A stretch of 64,000 nt of DNA from Tritrichomonas musculus (Eukaryota > Parabasalia > Tritrichomonadida > Tritrichomonadidae). Positions within the stretch are counted from its first letter, which is position 1. The number at the start of each line of letters is the position of its first letter. The position numbers and the translations under genes are program-made. Of this stretch, positions 33,401-43,136 are shown piece by piece. The notes beneath the pieces were generated by a model. It was not told the origin of the DNA. It searched no databases and was given only the letters and a program-made list of their open reading frames with translations. Location of the stretch: the NCBI GenBank assembly GCA_039105265.1, contig JAPFFF010000078.1, positions 186,001 through 250,000 of the forward strand, written 5' to 3'.

Positions 33401-34532
33401 AAGAAGAGTCAGGCGAACAGCCCTGAATCCGTTCTTGCTGGGGAGCTCTTCTGCAAAAGAAATCGGCGAAAAAGACGAGCTCGGCAGCAGTGACCATTCG
33501 GGCAAGAAGCAGTCGCCGAATCATTCATCTGGGAGACTTTCTCAGAAGTCTGATTTGGCATCATTCGACTCCGAATCAAGTTTTGCACTCGTCTTCCGCT
33601 TCAAGGACCACGAAAGTGAGATTTTGCCGCTTTCTGAGATGATCTCAGAGCTCTTCACGCACATCGACGAGAACTTCACTAAGACAGTCCTCTCATTCTC
33701 GGGCGAGAACGAAGTTGACAAGGACACAACGGTGGCTGGCTTCATATCAATGGTCAGAGAATTCGTCATACAGCTCGAGAAGGCTGATGACGACAACAAG
33801 GAGAGAGAAGCAAAGGCTGAAAAGAAGAGAAGAGTCAGCATTGACAAAGGTTCATCTTCACACTCGCTTTTGCAGGCTTCTGGCACTCCTCCTGTATCGC
33901 CCAGAGAGGCTTCTGGCACAACAACAAAAAGCGTCGAAGAGAAGCCAAAGAGTCCTGCACTCATCATCAAGAAAAAGAAGCGGCCAAGCGAGCTCGCTGC
34001 AATGGGAAGCAGCGACAACTTCCTCCTCGACGAGACCAAAGAGAAGGAGTCAAAGCCTTGGCTGCAACTTAAAAAGAGAAAGAGCACTGGTTCTTTGCAC
34101 TCTACACCAAAAGGAGCAAAGAAGGCTCCTCCTCCTGCCTCAACGCCAACAACAGCAACAGCAACAACAATCAAGAGCTCAGGCAGTCCCGTTTCGAAGG
34201 CGAAAAAGGCTGCCGTTGATGCCGGAAGTCCCGTTTCGAAGGCGAAAAAGGTTACCGTCGACCAAGGAAGCCCAAGTTCAAAAGGGAAAAAGTCTCCTTC
34301 TAAGGCAACAAGCGAATCAGCAAAGTCAGCAGCCAACAAAAACGTCGGTGCAAAGATCAGCACTCTCAAGCTGATCAGACTGAACAGGCAGAGGAGAAAT
34401 TCAACGAAGAAGCTGAACCAGATAGACCTAGATGCTCAGCAAGCTGACAAATCTGACAATCGTAACGAGGAGAATGATAGAGTGTTTATTAACGTGCTTC
34501 AAAGACCTCTCGTGAGAAGATCTTCTGAATGA
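30486..34532 (+). CDS. Formin (FH1-FH2) with an N-terminal membrane anchor (1348 aa)
   Basis: Nucleates and elongates unbranched actin filaments. Seen: a membrane helix at about 14-37 (TTILTIIVVIASIFFIIKL); an unassigned region to about 390; an FH1 polyproline tract at about 482-510; FH2 from about 518 with SIFWKKV, AVGILLSGLKM, FVHIFAQQL, and GNVLNGGTVRGGAYGFDLSILPKLADIRST (the usual Lys before Ser is Arg). A Lys/Ser-rich insert at about 687-765 splits the FH2. The C-terminal 250 residues are basic and low-complexity, with three SP(V/S)SKxKK-like repeats. Base content jumps near 31560, from AT-rich to GC-rich, a little before the FH1. Membrane anchoring recalls plant class I formins; here the anchor is at the very N-terminus, so the FH domains should be cytosolic. 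Confidence 0.88.
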   Translation: MEENSSFSLAENLFFIKLTTILTIIVVIASIFFIIKLKKSLPTFLFRYIINNSVTSNVFLRISDLKCKSCKFSLKKRQLSLKKCSFRFSNYIFSFQRIHFHIPLGSQKYETIPGIRSNYIFNAQLSIYDMLINYLSPIPENNLQNCDLTDVNINNFIGFLQNNRVSDGTNEDFQLKIPSNYFCYENNHEKILFNYPKIDIYSFALEIKNQNHNTTENAPQTLCNSVLYTSSKLEICESNDGILSYNIKNIRVSSIYHNSAKVEVPQKPLLFATDFIQIKTNFTFFSLQNSTIFIKLAIAPVFFPVGNEGITQFVQEIENIFALSIPILSREPSEANIRLVGSSNNLFTDYSSAFFTQSFGSDLLISPIQSKVEEKFQSKLKSSTSLHHAIYGHFRGLWRLKQMNKRKKQKKGPCTPDRNKKLFASFSSPNIIFDFQGDKSQAGAQPIPLAPPGSASAAIETGDRDPAQAQTEAAADEQQAGAPPPPPPPPPPPPPPPPPPPPPPPPPGLGSASSDTQAKKKLNRPPPLKTRSIFWKKVREARLSGTVWEGISERKLDDSFALDDDELSTFVHIFAQQLSTCRVSSGSDSQQKASSVVQLVSSEKVKAVGILLSGLKMQPETVLRHVFELDFMSFNESQLQMMLKNAPTKEDYALIDEYEGDKRRLGVCEKFFLAIRDFSKINDMCETKAKSSGSGKRKKKSSKDKKKSKPQPDTPQKGQEKSDSQKTESPKKVKKEDCAKDSASTPKSDKDKADGPQAPPKPKCECDPSLFYRARVSLMLSMRTARISLQSVLEKLQLINGAFDDIQSSPTLLKVLACILSLGNVLNGGTVRGGAYGFDLSILPKLADIRSTSLPGYTLLNYIASRLTKKTARREANLSDDDSECSDYSCYSDSEYNEDSDAPLSVIEKLHYEMPNVMMCEKVDLGSLQALYKEIMDQFNELRALMRKAEDQLDAMQDDKSDNSEFSTPKSRRRVRRTALNPFLLGSSSAKEIGEKDELGSSDHSGKKQSPNHSSGRLSQKSDLASFDSESSFALVFRFKDHESEILPLSEMISELFTHIDENFTKTVLSFSGENEVDKDTTVAGFISMVREFVIQLEKADDDNKEREAKAEKKRRVSIDKGSSSHSLLQASGTPPVSPREASGTTTKSVEEKPKSPALIIKKKKRPSELAAMGSSDNFLLDETKEKESKPWLQLKKRKSTGSLHSTPKGAKKAPPPASTPTTATATTIKSSGSPVSKAKKAAVDAGSPVSKAKKVTVDQGSPSSKGKKSPSKATSESAKSAANKNVGAKISTLKLIRLNRQRRNSTKKLNQIDLDAQQADKSDNRNEENDRVFINVLQRPLVRRSSE

Positions 34533-35522
34533 GGATCTAATATTTTTATTTTTATTTATTTATTTTTAGTATGATCAACAGTAGTTTTTAATGACTAATC
34601 AGATGAGTTCACAAAAAAAAAATCATCTGATGCCAAAGTTATTCATAGTATATGTAATTAATATTTTTATTTATTTATTTTGTTGATTATTATATAAATT
34701 AATCTTGAAATATTATTATCTTTTTTTTTAATAAAATAAAATGGGTTTAAATACTTTTTTTTTTTATGTTATTTTTGTTGATAACCTATTATATAGAGCA
34801 TTATCATATAGATCGAAAATAAATATTTATTTAATAGAACAAATAAATGTAAAAATATACCATAATTCAGTTAATTCATTGATATTAAATATTTTGTTAA
34901 ATTATTACGTAACAATAAGTAAAAGGTAAAGTAAAAAATATAATCTTCTTTAATATTTATATAAGAGAATTTGATTTATATTTCATGTATGCAATTAATT
35001 TTCGTTTATTCTATAAAAAAAAAAAATCAAATTTCAAAAAATAAAAGAGAAAGTAATTGATTATGTTAGTTTTGTCTTTCGGTTATTAAAAAACTAGTTT
35101 AGTTGGTAAATGTAAAACTATATCTAGTTCTGAAAAGACTTATATTTTTTTTTTTTATCTTTTGTAGAAATTAAAGACAATTGAATCAAATTTTGGTATT
35201 AAAAAACAAAAATGCTGGCATTTGATGAAAAATTGAAAATATTTTTTTTTTTAATTCGATGGAGTTCGATTGGTTCATATATTGTGTTTGCTTAATATTT
35301 TTTATAATCCAAAAAAGGAAATAACATTTAGTAAAAAGCGCTTTGGTAAATAAATATCTAGCATTTAATTGGAGCTTTAACTCATAAACAATATTTTTGA
35401 TAATAAAAAAATTGTGATAAAGCATTTGACCTATCGTTTTTAATCTTTTTCTCAAATTTTGTTATAAAGAAAAAAAACCGCAAAAAAGTGAAAAAAAAAT
35501 TGAATAAAATTTTGCGTGTTCA
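34533..35522. other. AT-rich spacer, formin to PP1
   Basis: No gene seen. A 9-bp hairpin ATCAGATGA (34598-34606) / TCATCTGAT (34623-34631) with an A-rich loop lies 66 bases after the formin stop and could affect the 3' end of the transcript. Several T-tracts of 8-10. Confidence 0.5.
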
Positions 35523-36512
35523 ATGACCGAAGAAAGAGTCAAGGTTATTCTCGATAAACTCCTCTCGTTGCACAATGATTTCACAACATTGTCAGCGGGC
35601 CTTACTGCCGAAGAAATTACATGGCTATGCTTCACTGTTAAGTCGATTTTCCTTGAGCAGCCGATTTTGCTCGAACTCCGACCACCTTTAACCGTTTGCG
35701 GAGATACTCATGGCCAATTTCACGACTTACTTCGTCTTTTTGAAATTGGAGGCGTTCCACCTGCTGCTAACTATCTATTCCTTGGTGATTATGTAGACAG
35801 AGGACGTCAAAGTATCGAAACAGTTACCCTTCTTTTCTGTTACAAGATTTTATATCCAAATAATTTCTTCATGCTTAGAGGAAACCACGAATGTTCCTAT
35901 ATCAATCGTCTTTACGGATTCTATGACGATTGCATCCGCTTATATTCTCAAACAATATGGAGGACTTTTAGTGAAGTTTTCAATTGTCTTCCAATTGCAG
36001 CTGTTATTGATGATAAAATTTTTTGCATCCATGGAGGAATTTCTCCTCATTTAGAGTCATTAGATGATATAAAGAACTTACCAAGACCAATGGAAGTCCC
36101 TGAAGAAGGTCTTCTTTGCGATTTATTATGGTCAGATCCTGATAATACAATCGATACTTGGGGAGAAAATGACAGAGGAACATCTGTATGCTTCGGTGCA
36201 GAACCAGTTGATAAATTCCTCGAGAAATTCAACTTTGATTTGATTTGCCGTGCTCACCAGGCAATCATGAATGGCTATGAATTTCCATTTTTCCCAACTC
36301 AAACACTCGTTACAATATTTTCGGCTCCAAACTACTGTAATGAATTTGATAATAAAGGAGCAATATTAAAAGTTGATGAAAACTTGTTTTGCACATTTTC
36401 AATTCTTGAACCTGTTCATTATCCTGATGAAATGCCAGAAATTGATCGTCCAGGAACACCACCGCGATCAAGCAGCGATGAACCTGAACCAAACTCATTT
36501 ACCCTTTCTTAA
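35523..36512 (+). CDS. Serine/threonine protein phosphatase PP1 catalytic subunit (329 aa)
   Basis: Metal-dependent protein phosphatase. Seen: GDTHGQ at 60-65 (usual GDIHGQ), GDYVDRG at 88-94, LRGNHE at 118-123, [38 protein letters not shown] and [11 protein letters not shown], in the order and spacing of PP1; LLWSDPD and CNEFDN favour PP1 over PP2A. Length is that of PP1. The C-terminal tail holds GTPPRSSS, equal in place to the TPPR of animal PP1 whose Thr is phosphorylated by CDK1 to inhibit it. The stop reads TAAAA, so the trichomonad TAAA polyadenylation motif overlaps it. Confidence 0.95.
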   Translation: MTEERVKVILDKLLSLHNDFTTLSAGLTAEEITWLCFTVKSIFLEQPILLELRPPLTVCGDTHGQFHDLLRLFEIGGVPPAANYLFLGDYVDRGRQSIETVTLLFCYKILYPNNFFMLRGNHECSYINRLYGFYDDCIRLYSQTIWRTFSEVFNCLPIAAVIDDKIFCIHGGISPHLESLDDIKNLPRPMEVPEEGLLCDLLWSDPDNTIDTWGENDRGTSVCFGAEPVDKFLEKFNFDLICRAHQAIMNGYEFPFFPTQTLVTIFSAPNYCNEFDNKGAILKVDENLFCTFSILEPVHYPDEMPEIDRPGTPPRSSSDEPEPNSFTLS

Positions 36513-38375
36513 AAGAAAATAGATAAGATCGTTTATTCATTAAACTTTATTTTAAAAAAAAAAATTATCAATTTATCATCTAAGTTTTTTATTATTTTAA
36601 TGATTGATTAAAAAGAATCTATTTTAAGAAAGATAATAATGAATGAGGATTACAAATCTCAATCACTATACTTAAGAATTAGTGAATTTATATGAAATTT
36701 TATAACATTTATAAAATGATTGTTATGATTCTCTTTGTTTTAACGCGTAAAAAGTAGTGTTATTTGGAAATTTTAATCACAATTTAGTTGTGAGGAATGG
36801 CTTGAAAAGTTTTAAACGTATAAAATTGATATAGCTCATAGAAAATATATATTCAATTAAAGGTCAATTTAAACTGAAGATTATTCTTTTTAAAAAGTTT
36901 GAACCAAATATTTTAATCTCACAAAAAAAAACTTTTGATTTATTACATCATGTATAGAAATGATAAGAAAATAGCTTTTTCATTTCTAATCATCAATATT
37001 TAATTTTTTCAAATCACATATCAAAAAAAAAAAGATCTTACAATCGTTTTTTGGATCACATGTCATTATAAAAACATTGCCACTTTTTCAGATAAAAATA
37101 ATCGTTAATAAAAATTGTTTTTATATAGTCTACTGGAAAACCCCCCTACCAATGGAAAACCCCCCTACCATTTTTATTCACCTATTTTTGGCCTTTAATG
37201 GTGGCAAAAAGTACGTTGATGAAAACCCACCTACCATTTTCTATTCAATTTTTCGATAAAAAAAATGAATAGATTGCATTTTTAAATACTAATATCTAAA
37301 AATAAAATAAACATTTTTTAAATAATAATAATTATTTTATAAAATGAACATTTTATCTATATGATATTATGATTCTAACTCTTTTATATAGAGATTTGGT
37401 AGAGGGGTTTTACTCTAGACTATAAATTTAAAATTTTTAAATTCTATTTTTCTCCTAAATATTAATACAGATAACCACACTTTTACTATCATTTGTTCTG
37501 AAGTACTATATATAAAAGTTATTTTTACAATTTAATTTTAAAAAAATGCATGCAAATATTTTGATTTTGTTTTTTCATCAACTTTAATAGAATAAATATG
37601 CAAATTACAAGTTTTTATGGCTATTCTACATTTATTTATATTTTGATCAAATGTTTAATATATTGATCTATTTTGTTTATAGTTTAAATCTTTCTATACG
37701 AAGGAAATTTGAGAAGCCTTAATTATTTTAAAAGATTAAGTAAGGTATTTGCATTTGACCTCTTTATATTTTCTTAAATGCAAAATTAAATATTTTTTAT
37801 TCATGACTGTATTTGGCAGGACAATTATCAGCAGAGTAGCCAGAGAAATTTCGCACAGGACATCTTGAATTCTCTTTTTTAACTGAATCCGAAGGAACAA
37901 ATTTTATATCATTTCTTGTCTCGTCTCGTACTTTTTTAAATAAATTAAATAATTATTATTTATATAATAAATTAATATTTATTATATCTTTTCTAGTTCC
38001 GTAAATATAAATAACAAATTATTTGTCTTTAGATATATATTCATGTATTTTCTTATTTTTATTTTTCAATTATAAAAAACAAATAAGCATTCAATTTTTG
38101 GCAAATTTTATTTTTATATTACAAAATTTCTTATTTTTTATTTTTTCATTATATATAAAAATAATTTAGATTTTTTAAAAGCACTTTTATATTCAGCTTT
38201 TTCACTATGTATAAATAATTATAAGTAAATTGCTTGAATCAAGTTAAACGTCCTTGCTATTTTTCCTGGCGATTTTTATGGCCGTGATTTTTTTTTTATT
38301 AAAAAGTTTAACTTTTTCATATTTGCCGTTTATCTAAATATTCATATCATTTTATATTACTAAGCTTAGACATAA
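36513..38375. other. 1.9-kb AT-rich spacer
   Basis: No gene seen. It holds the inverted-repeat element at 37124-37424, the palindrome AAAAAGTTTAACTTTTT at 38301-38317 and, at its right end, TATCATTTTAT (initiator-like, A+1 at 38349) 27 bases before the next ATG. Confidence 0.55.
37124..37424. mobile_element. Short inverted-repeat element (MITE candidate), about 300 bp
   Basis: Ends are TATAGTCTACTGGAAAACCC and, inverted, TATAGTCTAGAGTAAAACCC, continuing to CTACCA on both sides (28-bp imperfect repeats); TA could be the target duplication. The left end contains GGAAAACCCCCCTACCA twice in direct order, and a third similar GAAAACCCACCTACCA lies inside at about 37219. No coding capacity. Confidence 0.6.
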
Positions 38376-38840
38376 ATGGAGGCTAATAAGCAAGCAGCAA
38401 TTCCTTCTGGAAATGATCCAAGTACTCAAAGCCATAGCAAACTTAACACTACTAGTAATCTTAATGAGCCGATTACTGAATCATATTTTTATGCTTCAAA
38501 GATAAACAAAATAATTTCTATCATGAATAAGCATTTAGCTCGTTTTGATAAGAAAGTTGATCACATTGATAAGAAAGTTGATCACATTGATAAGAAAGTT
38601 GATCACATTGATAAGAATCTTGATCGATTAGATAATAGAATTGATTCCTTTAACACGAGCATCAATCAAGAATTCACGTCTCTAAAACACTCAATTTAGA
38701 ATGGTTTACTTGATTAAGAGAGTACATATGAAAAATGTTCTCGCGAACAAAATCAAATAATAGAAGATATTAAGCACTCATTATGTAATGATATCTCTGC
38801 TATTAGAACTTCAGCGGAAATCATTTTTTCAAATTTTTAA
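38376..38840 (+). pseudogene. Broken coiled-coil gene with three identical heptads
   Basis: The open part (38376-38699, 107 residues) has a Ser/Asn-rich N-terminus, then DKKVDHI three times in a row followed by DKNLDRLDNRIDSF, a perfect 21-bp tandem repeat forming a coiled coil. After the TAG at 38697 the same frame continues coding-like to TAA 38838 (QNQIIEDIKHSL, DISAIRTSAEIIF), with one more in-frame stop. That suggests a gene that recently lost its 3' part, or a short gene with a chance tail. An initiator-like TCATTTT lies 27 bases upstream. No family recognised. Confidence 0.5.
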
Positions 38841-39960
38841 GAAATTGCAGATAAATCCTAAAAGAATTTCTAAAACCTCATTTTAGCGATATTAATGATT
38901 ATTCTAAACATAATTAATAATATTTAAAATATTTTTTTCTTTTCTCCTTTTCTTTTCTTTTTCTTTATCAATGATTATTAAAATTTGTTATTGATGTCTT
39001 TAATTTTTTTATTTAAATCAATTTTATTTTTAATGAGATAGACTACAAAAATTCAATTTTTATAAAACAAACATAAGTACTGCGATCGGAAAGGTCATCT
39101 CGCTCATATTCTCTTATAAAATTATTTTATATAAACAAATAATTTTAATATTAATATTTTTAAAATGTAACATATAAAAAATTTGAATTTTTAACAGTCA
39201 TTTTGAAGATATCATTTTTTATTTCACATGTATAACTATTTCAAAAAGTTTTTAAATGAAAAAAAAAAATTCAATTTTTTGATAATAGAATTATCAAAAA
39301 GATTTTCCTCTTTATCTCAAATTTGAATGACTTTTTAACAATATTAAAATATGATTTTCTCAAAAATAATCATAAAATTTCAATATTATTTCATTTACTT
39401 ATTTTAATGTGGTTATAAATATATTATATATTGCAGTAAAAACATTTTTTCAGTAAAATTTATTATATCTAAAAATTTGATGAAAACGCACAAAATTGGA
39501 TATAAAGTTGACAAATACTTGTATAACATGGTACATAAATATTTTAATGCAATAAAATGTTCATTTTCATCAAAATATTTTGATGAAAAATACAAAATAA
39601 ATCAAAAAAATCAACTTTTTCTCAAAATTGACTATTGGTATTTTTCAAAAGTTGAAGGATACATAAATATTTTAATGCAAGGAACTATAAAAATCTGAGC
39701 ATTCAAATCAGAAAATTGATTCTTAATATTCATTCTACTAAACTCCAAAGTCAGGATTTTTCGACCTTAATTTGACCATAAAATTAAGTTGTTTTTTACT
39801 GAAGAACAATTATATAACCCTTTGATATTTAAGCCATTATCTCCTATAAAACTAGAAATATAATGTTAAAATGCAGATTTGGCACAGTCTCTATCATACT
39901 CGTCATATTACAAACTTTTAAGCATTTCATAAAGAGTTGCATAAATTAGATTAGGATGAA
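38841..39960. other. AT-rich spacer with a palindrome and dispersed direct repeat
   Basis: No gene seen. A perfect 26-bp palindrome (TTTTCATCAAAAT and its complement) at 39564-39589; ACATAAATATTTTAATGCAA occurs exactly twice, at 39533-39552 and 39661-39680, on either side of it. These may be the remains of a small element. Confidence 0.5.
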
Positions 39961-41850
39961 ATGGTTGGTAATTGAATTCCTGATCTATCATTGGTCTATG
40001 ATTGTATGCCATTTTCTTCCCATTAATAGAATGGTTTCAATTTGGTTCTTTCCAAGGGTGGTCAAGAAACAATAGAAGATGACTCAGCATGTTAGCTGGA
40101 AATATCCAAACATCTGGGCGTTCAAGACTCATTCTGTTATTATTGTAATTCACCCCATTGTTATCATTTTGTTGAAAATGTGATACAGTAAATTGATTGT
40201 TTATGATTTGAATATTTTGGCTTGAATTCAAATTATTGTTAGTTGGTTGATCACTTTGATTTAGTGATGTTTCATCTATTGATTCAAATTTTTCATTTCC
40301 AAAGTAATCAGTCGTAAATAATTTAAAATCTATTGATGAATTATCAAATATGGTGAATTATGCATCATGAATTTTAGTTTTATATATATTTCTTCTTGCC
40401 GGGGTAAAACAATAAGCAAGAATTAAAATTGACCAATAGAATGTATGAAATTTCTGAATTCTAACTGTTGCTGTAAAAAAATATGGCTGATTTCCATCCT
40501 TCGTAATCTGATGGACTCATTTTTCCTTGATCAATATCCACTGGCTCTTCAGAAACTTTGGATTCCAAATATCGTAACAGATTATCCCAATATTCTTGAA
40601 TTTGCATTAAAATTGGATAAATGCTAACTAAAGATGATTAATCCTTTTCAAAATATAATATGGCCTGGTAAAGAGGCCATAATACTTTGGCAAAGTACAT
40701 ATAATTTCTGAAATTATATGGTGAAAATAAATCAGTATCAGTAGTATACTACTGTATCAATTGAATGATCATGTGCACATTTTATAAATTATAATTGATA
40801 AAATGTGCACATGATCTATGTCACTATCATCTTCATCGAGTAAAAAACTTGTCGAATGATTCGTAGGAAATCATTCATTGGAGTATCATGTGAAATATAT
40901 ATCATATTTTCTTAAATAAATGAATTGATACATCACAGTAAGCCATCTAGTTTGGACGTTTTTGGGAGGAATAGGTAAACCAATTTCAGCACAAATAATT
41001 AAAACTGTCATAGCTTTCTCAAAATTTTGATATTTTTTTTAATAAATTATGGTACATTTCTCTCTTTTATGGACTTGGCCACCAAATTTATCGTATGTGC
41101 TGCGTATGCAGAATGAATGATACGCTCCAAGTCTTTGAATGTTATTGAATCTGATCTCATTATATATTTGGACCATTGTGCGAGTGCAAGCACCCGAGTT
41201 TGTATATTATCAGCAGTTACAGATGTTATATTTAATCCCTTTGTTCTCAAATCAATTATTGATTTAACTATTTTTCTTTTAATATTTTCGATACTTGCAG
41301 ATTTTATGAAACATGATTTATAATTAAAAGGAATAACTAAAGATTTACCATTAAATGAATCTTTAGCTGAAGGAATGGTTAACCAAAAGTCAATAAAATG
41401 AAATGAATTTACAGTACAGGCATCTATTACAATTCCTATATGGGAAAAACTACGATATTGAGAATAAATTTCTTCTCTAAATATGTAGCTAATTCAATTA
41501 TTTGAGACCTGATTGTCGCCGCTGAATAACGTGGTAATAATTGATTTGCCTAAACATTTGATAGCTAATTTATTATATTTTGATATGGAGTTGCCTGAAA
41601 AGATGATGAGAAAGAAGACCGAAAATCAATTGGGTCTTGAATTTGAAAGCAAACCTCAAAATTATGGTCAATATGTTTCAAAATAAAATCATCAATTTGA
41701 TCATAATTAGCTTGCTCTGTGCATTGATAAAATACTCCATTATGATAAAGAGCAACAAAGCCTCTATATTTGTAAAAAATCCCATAGCGTTTTTTGCTGA
41801 TAGAAAATTCATCTGAATTTGTAATAGTTTTGTATAAAAATATTCATTTT
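39960..41850 (-). pseudogene. Decayed hAT-superfamily transposase
   Basis: Pieces in several minus-strand frames, read from high to low coordinates: YGIFYKYRGFVALYHNGVFYQC (about 41780); SHIGIVIDACTVNSFHFIDF then ITSVTADNIQTRVLALAQW (41430-41160, like the DGWT and TDNA-N regions of hAT); IHSAYAAHTINLVAKSI (about 41090, the C-x-AH-x-LNL-V region); NVQTRWLTVMYQF (about 40940, the TRWNS region); WPLYQAILYFEKD and SIYPILMQIQEYWDNLLRYL (40690-40560). The order and spacing fit a hAT/DUF659-like transposase. Frames change and stops occur, so it is inactive. No ends or target duplication were found. Confidence 0.65.
40767..40816. repeat. Perfect 19-bp inverted repeat with 12-nt loop
   Basis: GATCATGTGCACATTTTAT (40767-40785) and its exact complement (40798-40816), with loop AAATTATAATTG. 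It lies inside the decayed transposase and is more perfect than the surrounding sequence, so it is probably a later foldback or a templated mutation. Confidence 0.85.
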
Positions 41851-41920
41851 AAAAGCTTCTTTCATCATAAAATCATGCTATTTCTCTATTTTTTTTTTTT
41901 TTTTTTTTTTTTTTAAATAT

Positions 41921-41929
41921 AATTAATAT
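41921..41929. repeat. 9-bp target-site duplication AATTAATAT, left copy
   Basis: AATTAATAT directly before the left end GGGATAG; the same 9 bases follow the right end at 59834-59842. A 26-T run (41889-41914) precedes it. Confidence 0.85.
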
Positions 41930-43136
41930 GGGATAGTATCACTTTTAAAAACTTTTTTCACTTAAAGTATCACTTTTTGAGAGAGAAAAAAAAATCAGTA
42001 ACACTAATTTGCTTTTAAAAAAATATTCAGTAACACTTTTCCTCTGAAAAACATATCACTCTAAATTAAAAAAATGTTAAGTGCTGCAGCTTTGGTAGTA
42101 AGGAAACTTCAAAAAAATATATATTGATTGGCATCAGACAAAGATTATTTCTGTGCAAGCTCGCCTCCAAACAAGGTTTTTATTTGACATATCAAATTAC
42201 AATTATCCAACACATCTTCAAAAAATGCTTATAAATTAGTGGTTATTATAGACAATCGTTTTTGTTTTTTATGTATTTAATCCTAGACGCGAATCTCTGT
42301 GTTTTCAAATCAGTGATTAATATCGAATAATCAGATTTCAGACTCCCACACTCAGATACGATTCCATATCTCTTTAAATATTATTCTCCATCGTTTTTTA
42401 CGTATGGTATATGTATTAGATGTTACATATACTAGTTTAAAAATATTGAATATTTCAATAATATTCAATAAAAAATGTAATAAATAAAAATGTAATTGCA
42501 ATAAAATTATTCTTTATAAAATGTTAATTTCAATTATGCTATTTTTATTTCTTTTTCTCTTTTTTTAAAGGAGAAATTAAAGTTTTTTGTTCCAAAAAAT
42601 TATAAACGTATTTTTTACGAATTTGTTAAAATGTAAACGTGCAACATTATTACAAATGTATCAATAAATGAATAAATATTTTTTAAATGCCAATATCCAA
42701 CTAATTGCTATTCTGTTTATTGTATTTCATCAAAATATTGCAATTTTAAAGTTTTTTTTGATTTAAATATGTGGTTCAGATTATAATTTGAATTGTCTAT
42801 GCCTAAAATTAGTTTATTTTACCTAATAAAATGCTTTATTACTACAATATTCAATTTTTTCAATAAATTTTAGGAGTTTTATAAAAATATCATATTGATA
42901 TATTAAAGATTCATAAAAAAGAAAAGTGATAAGGAAAATGAAATATATTGTGTGATCAAATTTAATAAGGGGAAAATGAAGAGAAATAAAAATAATGATT
43001 ATGAATAATGAAATGATGGTGGAAAAAAATGATGTAATTTGCAAATTTATTATTATATTTGAGTAATATTTACAAATGGATCATTTCATTTGCACAAAAA
43101 TTAAATATATTTGGAAAGAATAAAAAAATGATTATG

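Noticed and set aside
35088-35140. TAGTTTAGTTGGTA, similar to a tRNA D-arm/A box
   Set aside because: No acceptor pairing and no GGTTCGAATCC-type B box at the right distance.
37077-37259. 60-residue frame over the 37124-37424 element
   Set aside because: Built from the C-rich subrepeats of a short inverted-repeat element; the three PP-rich copies are repeat translation, not a gene.
42823-43044. 73-residue hydrophobic frame, identical at 58719-58940
   Set aside because: It starts at TTG with no ATG inside, and its identity in both arms only reflects the inverted repeat.
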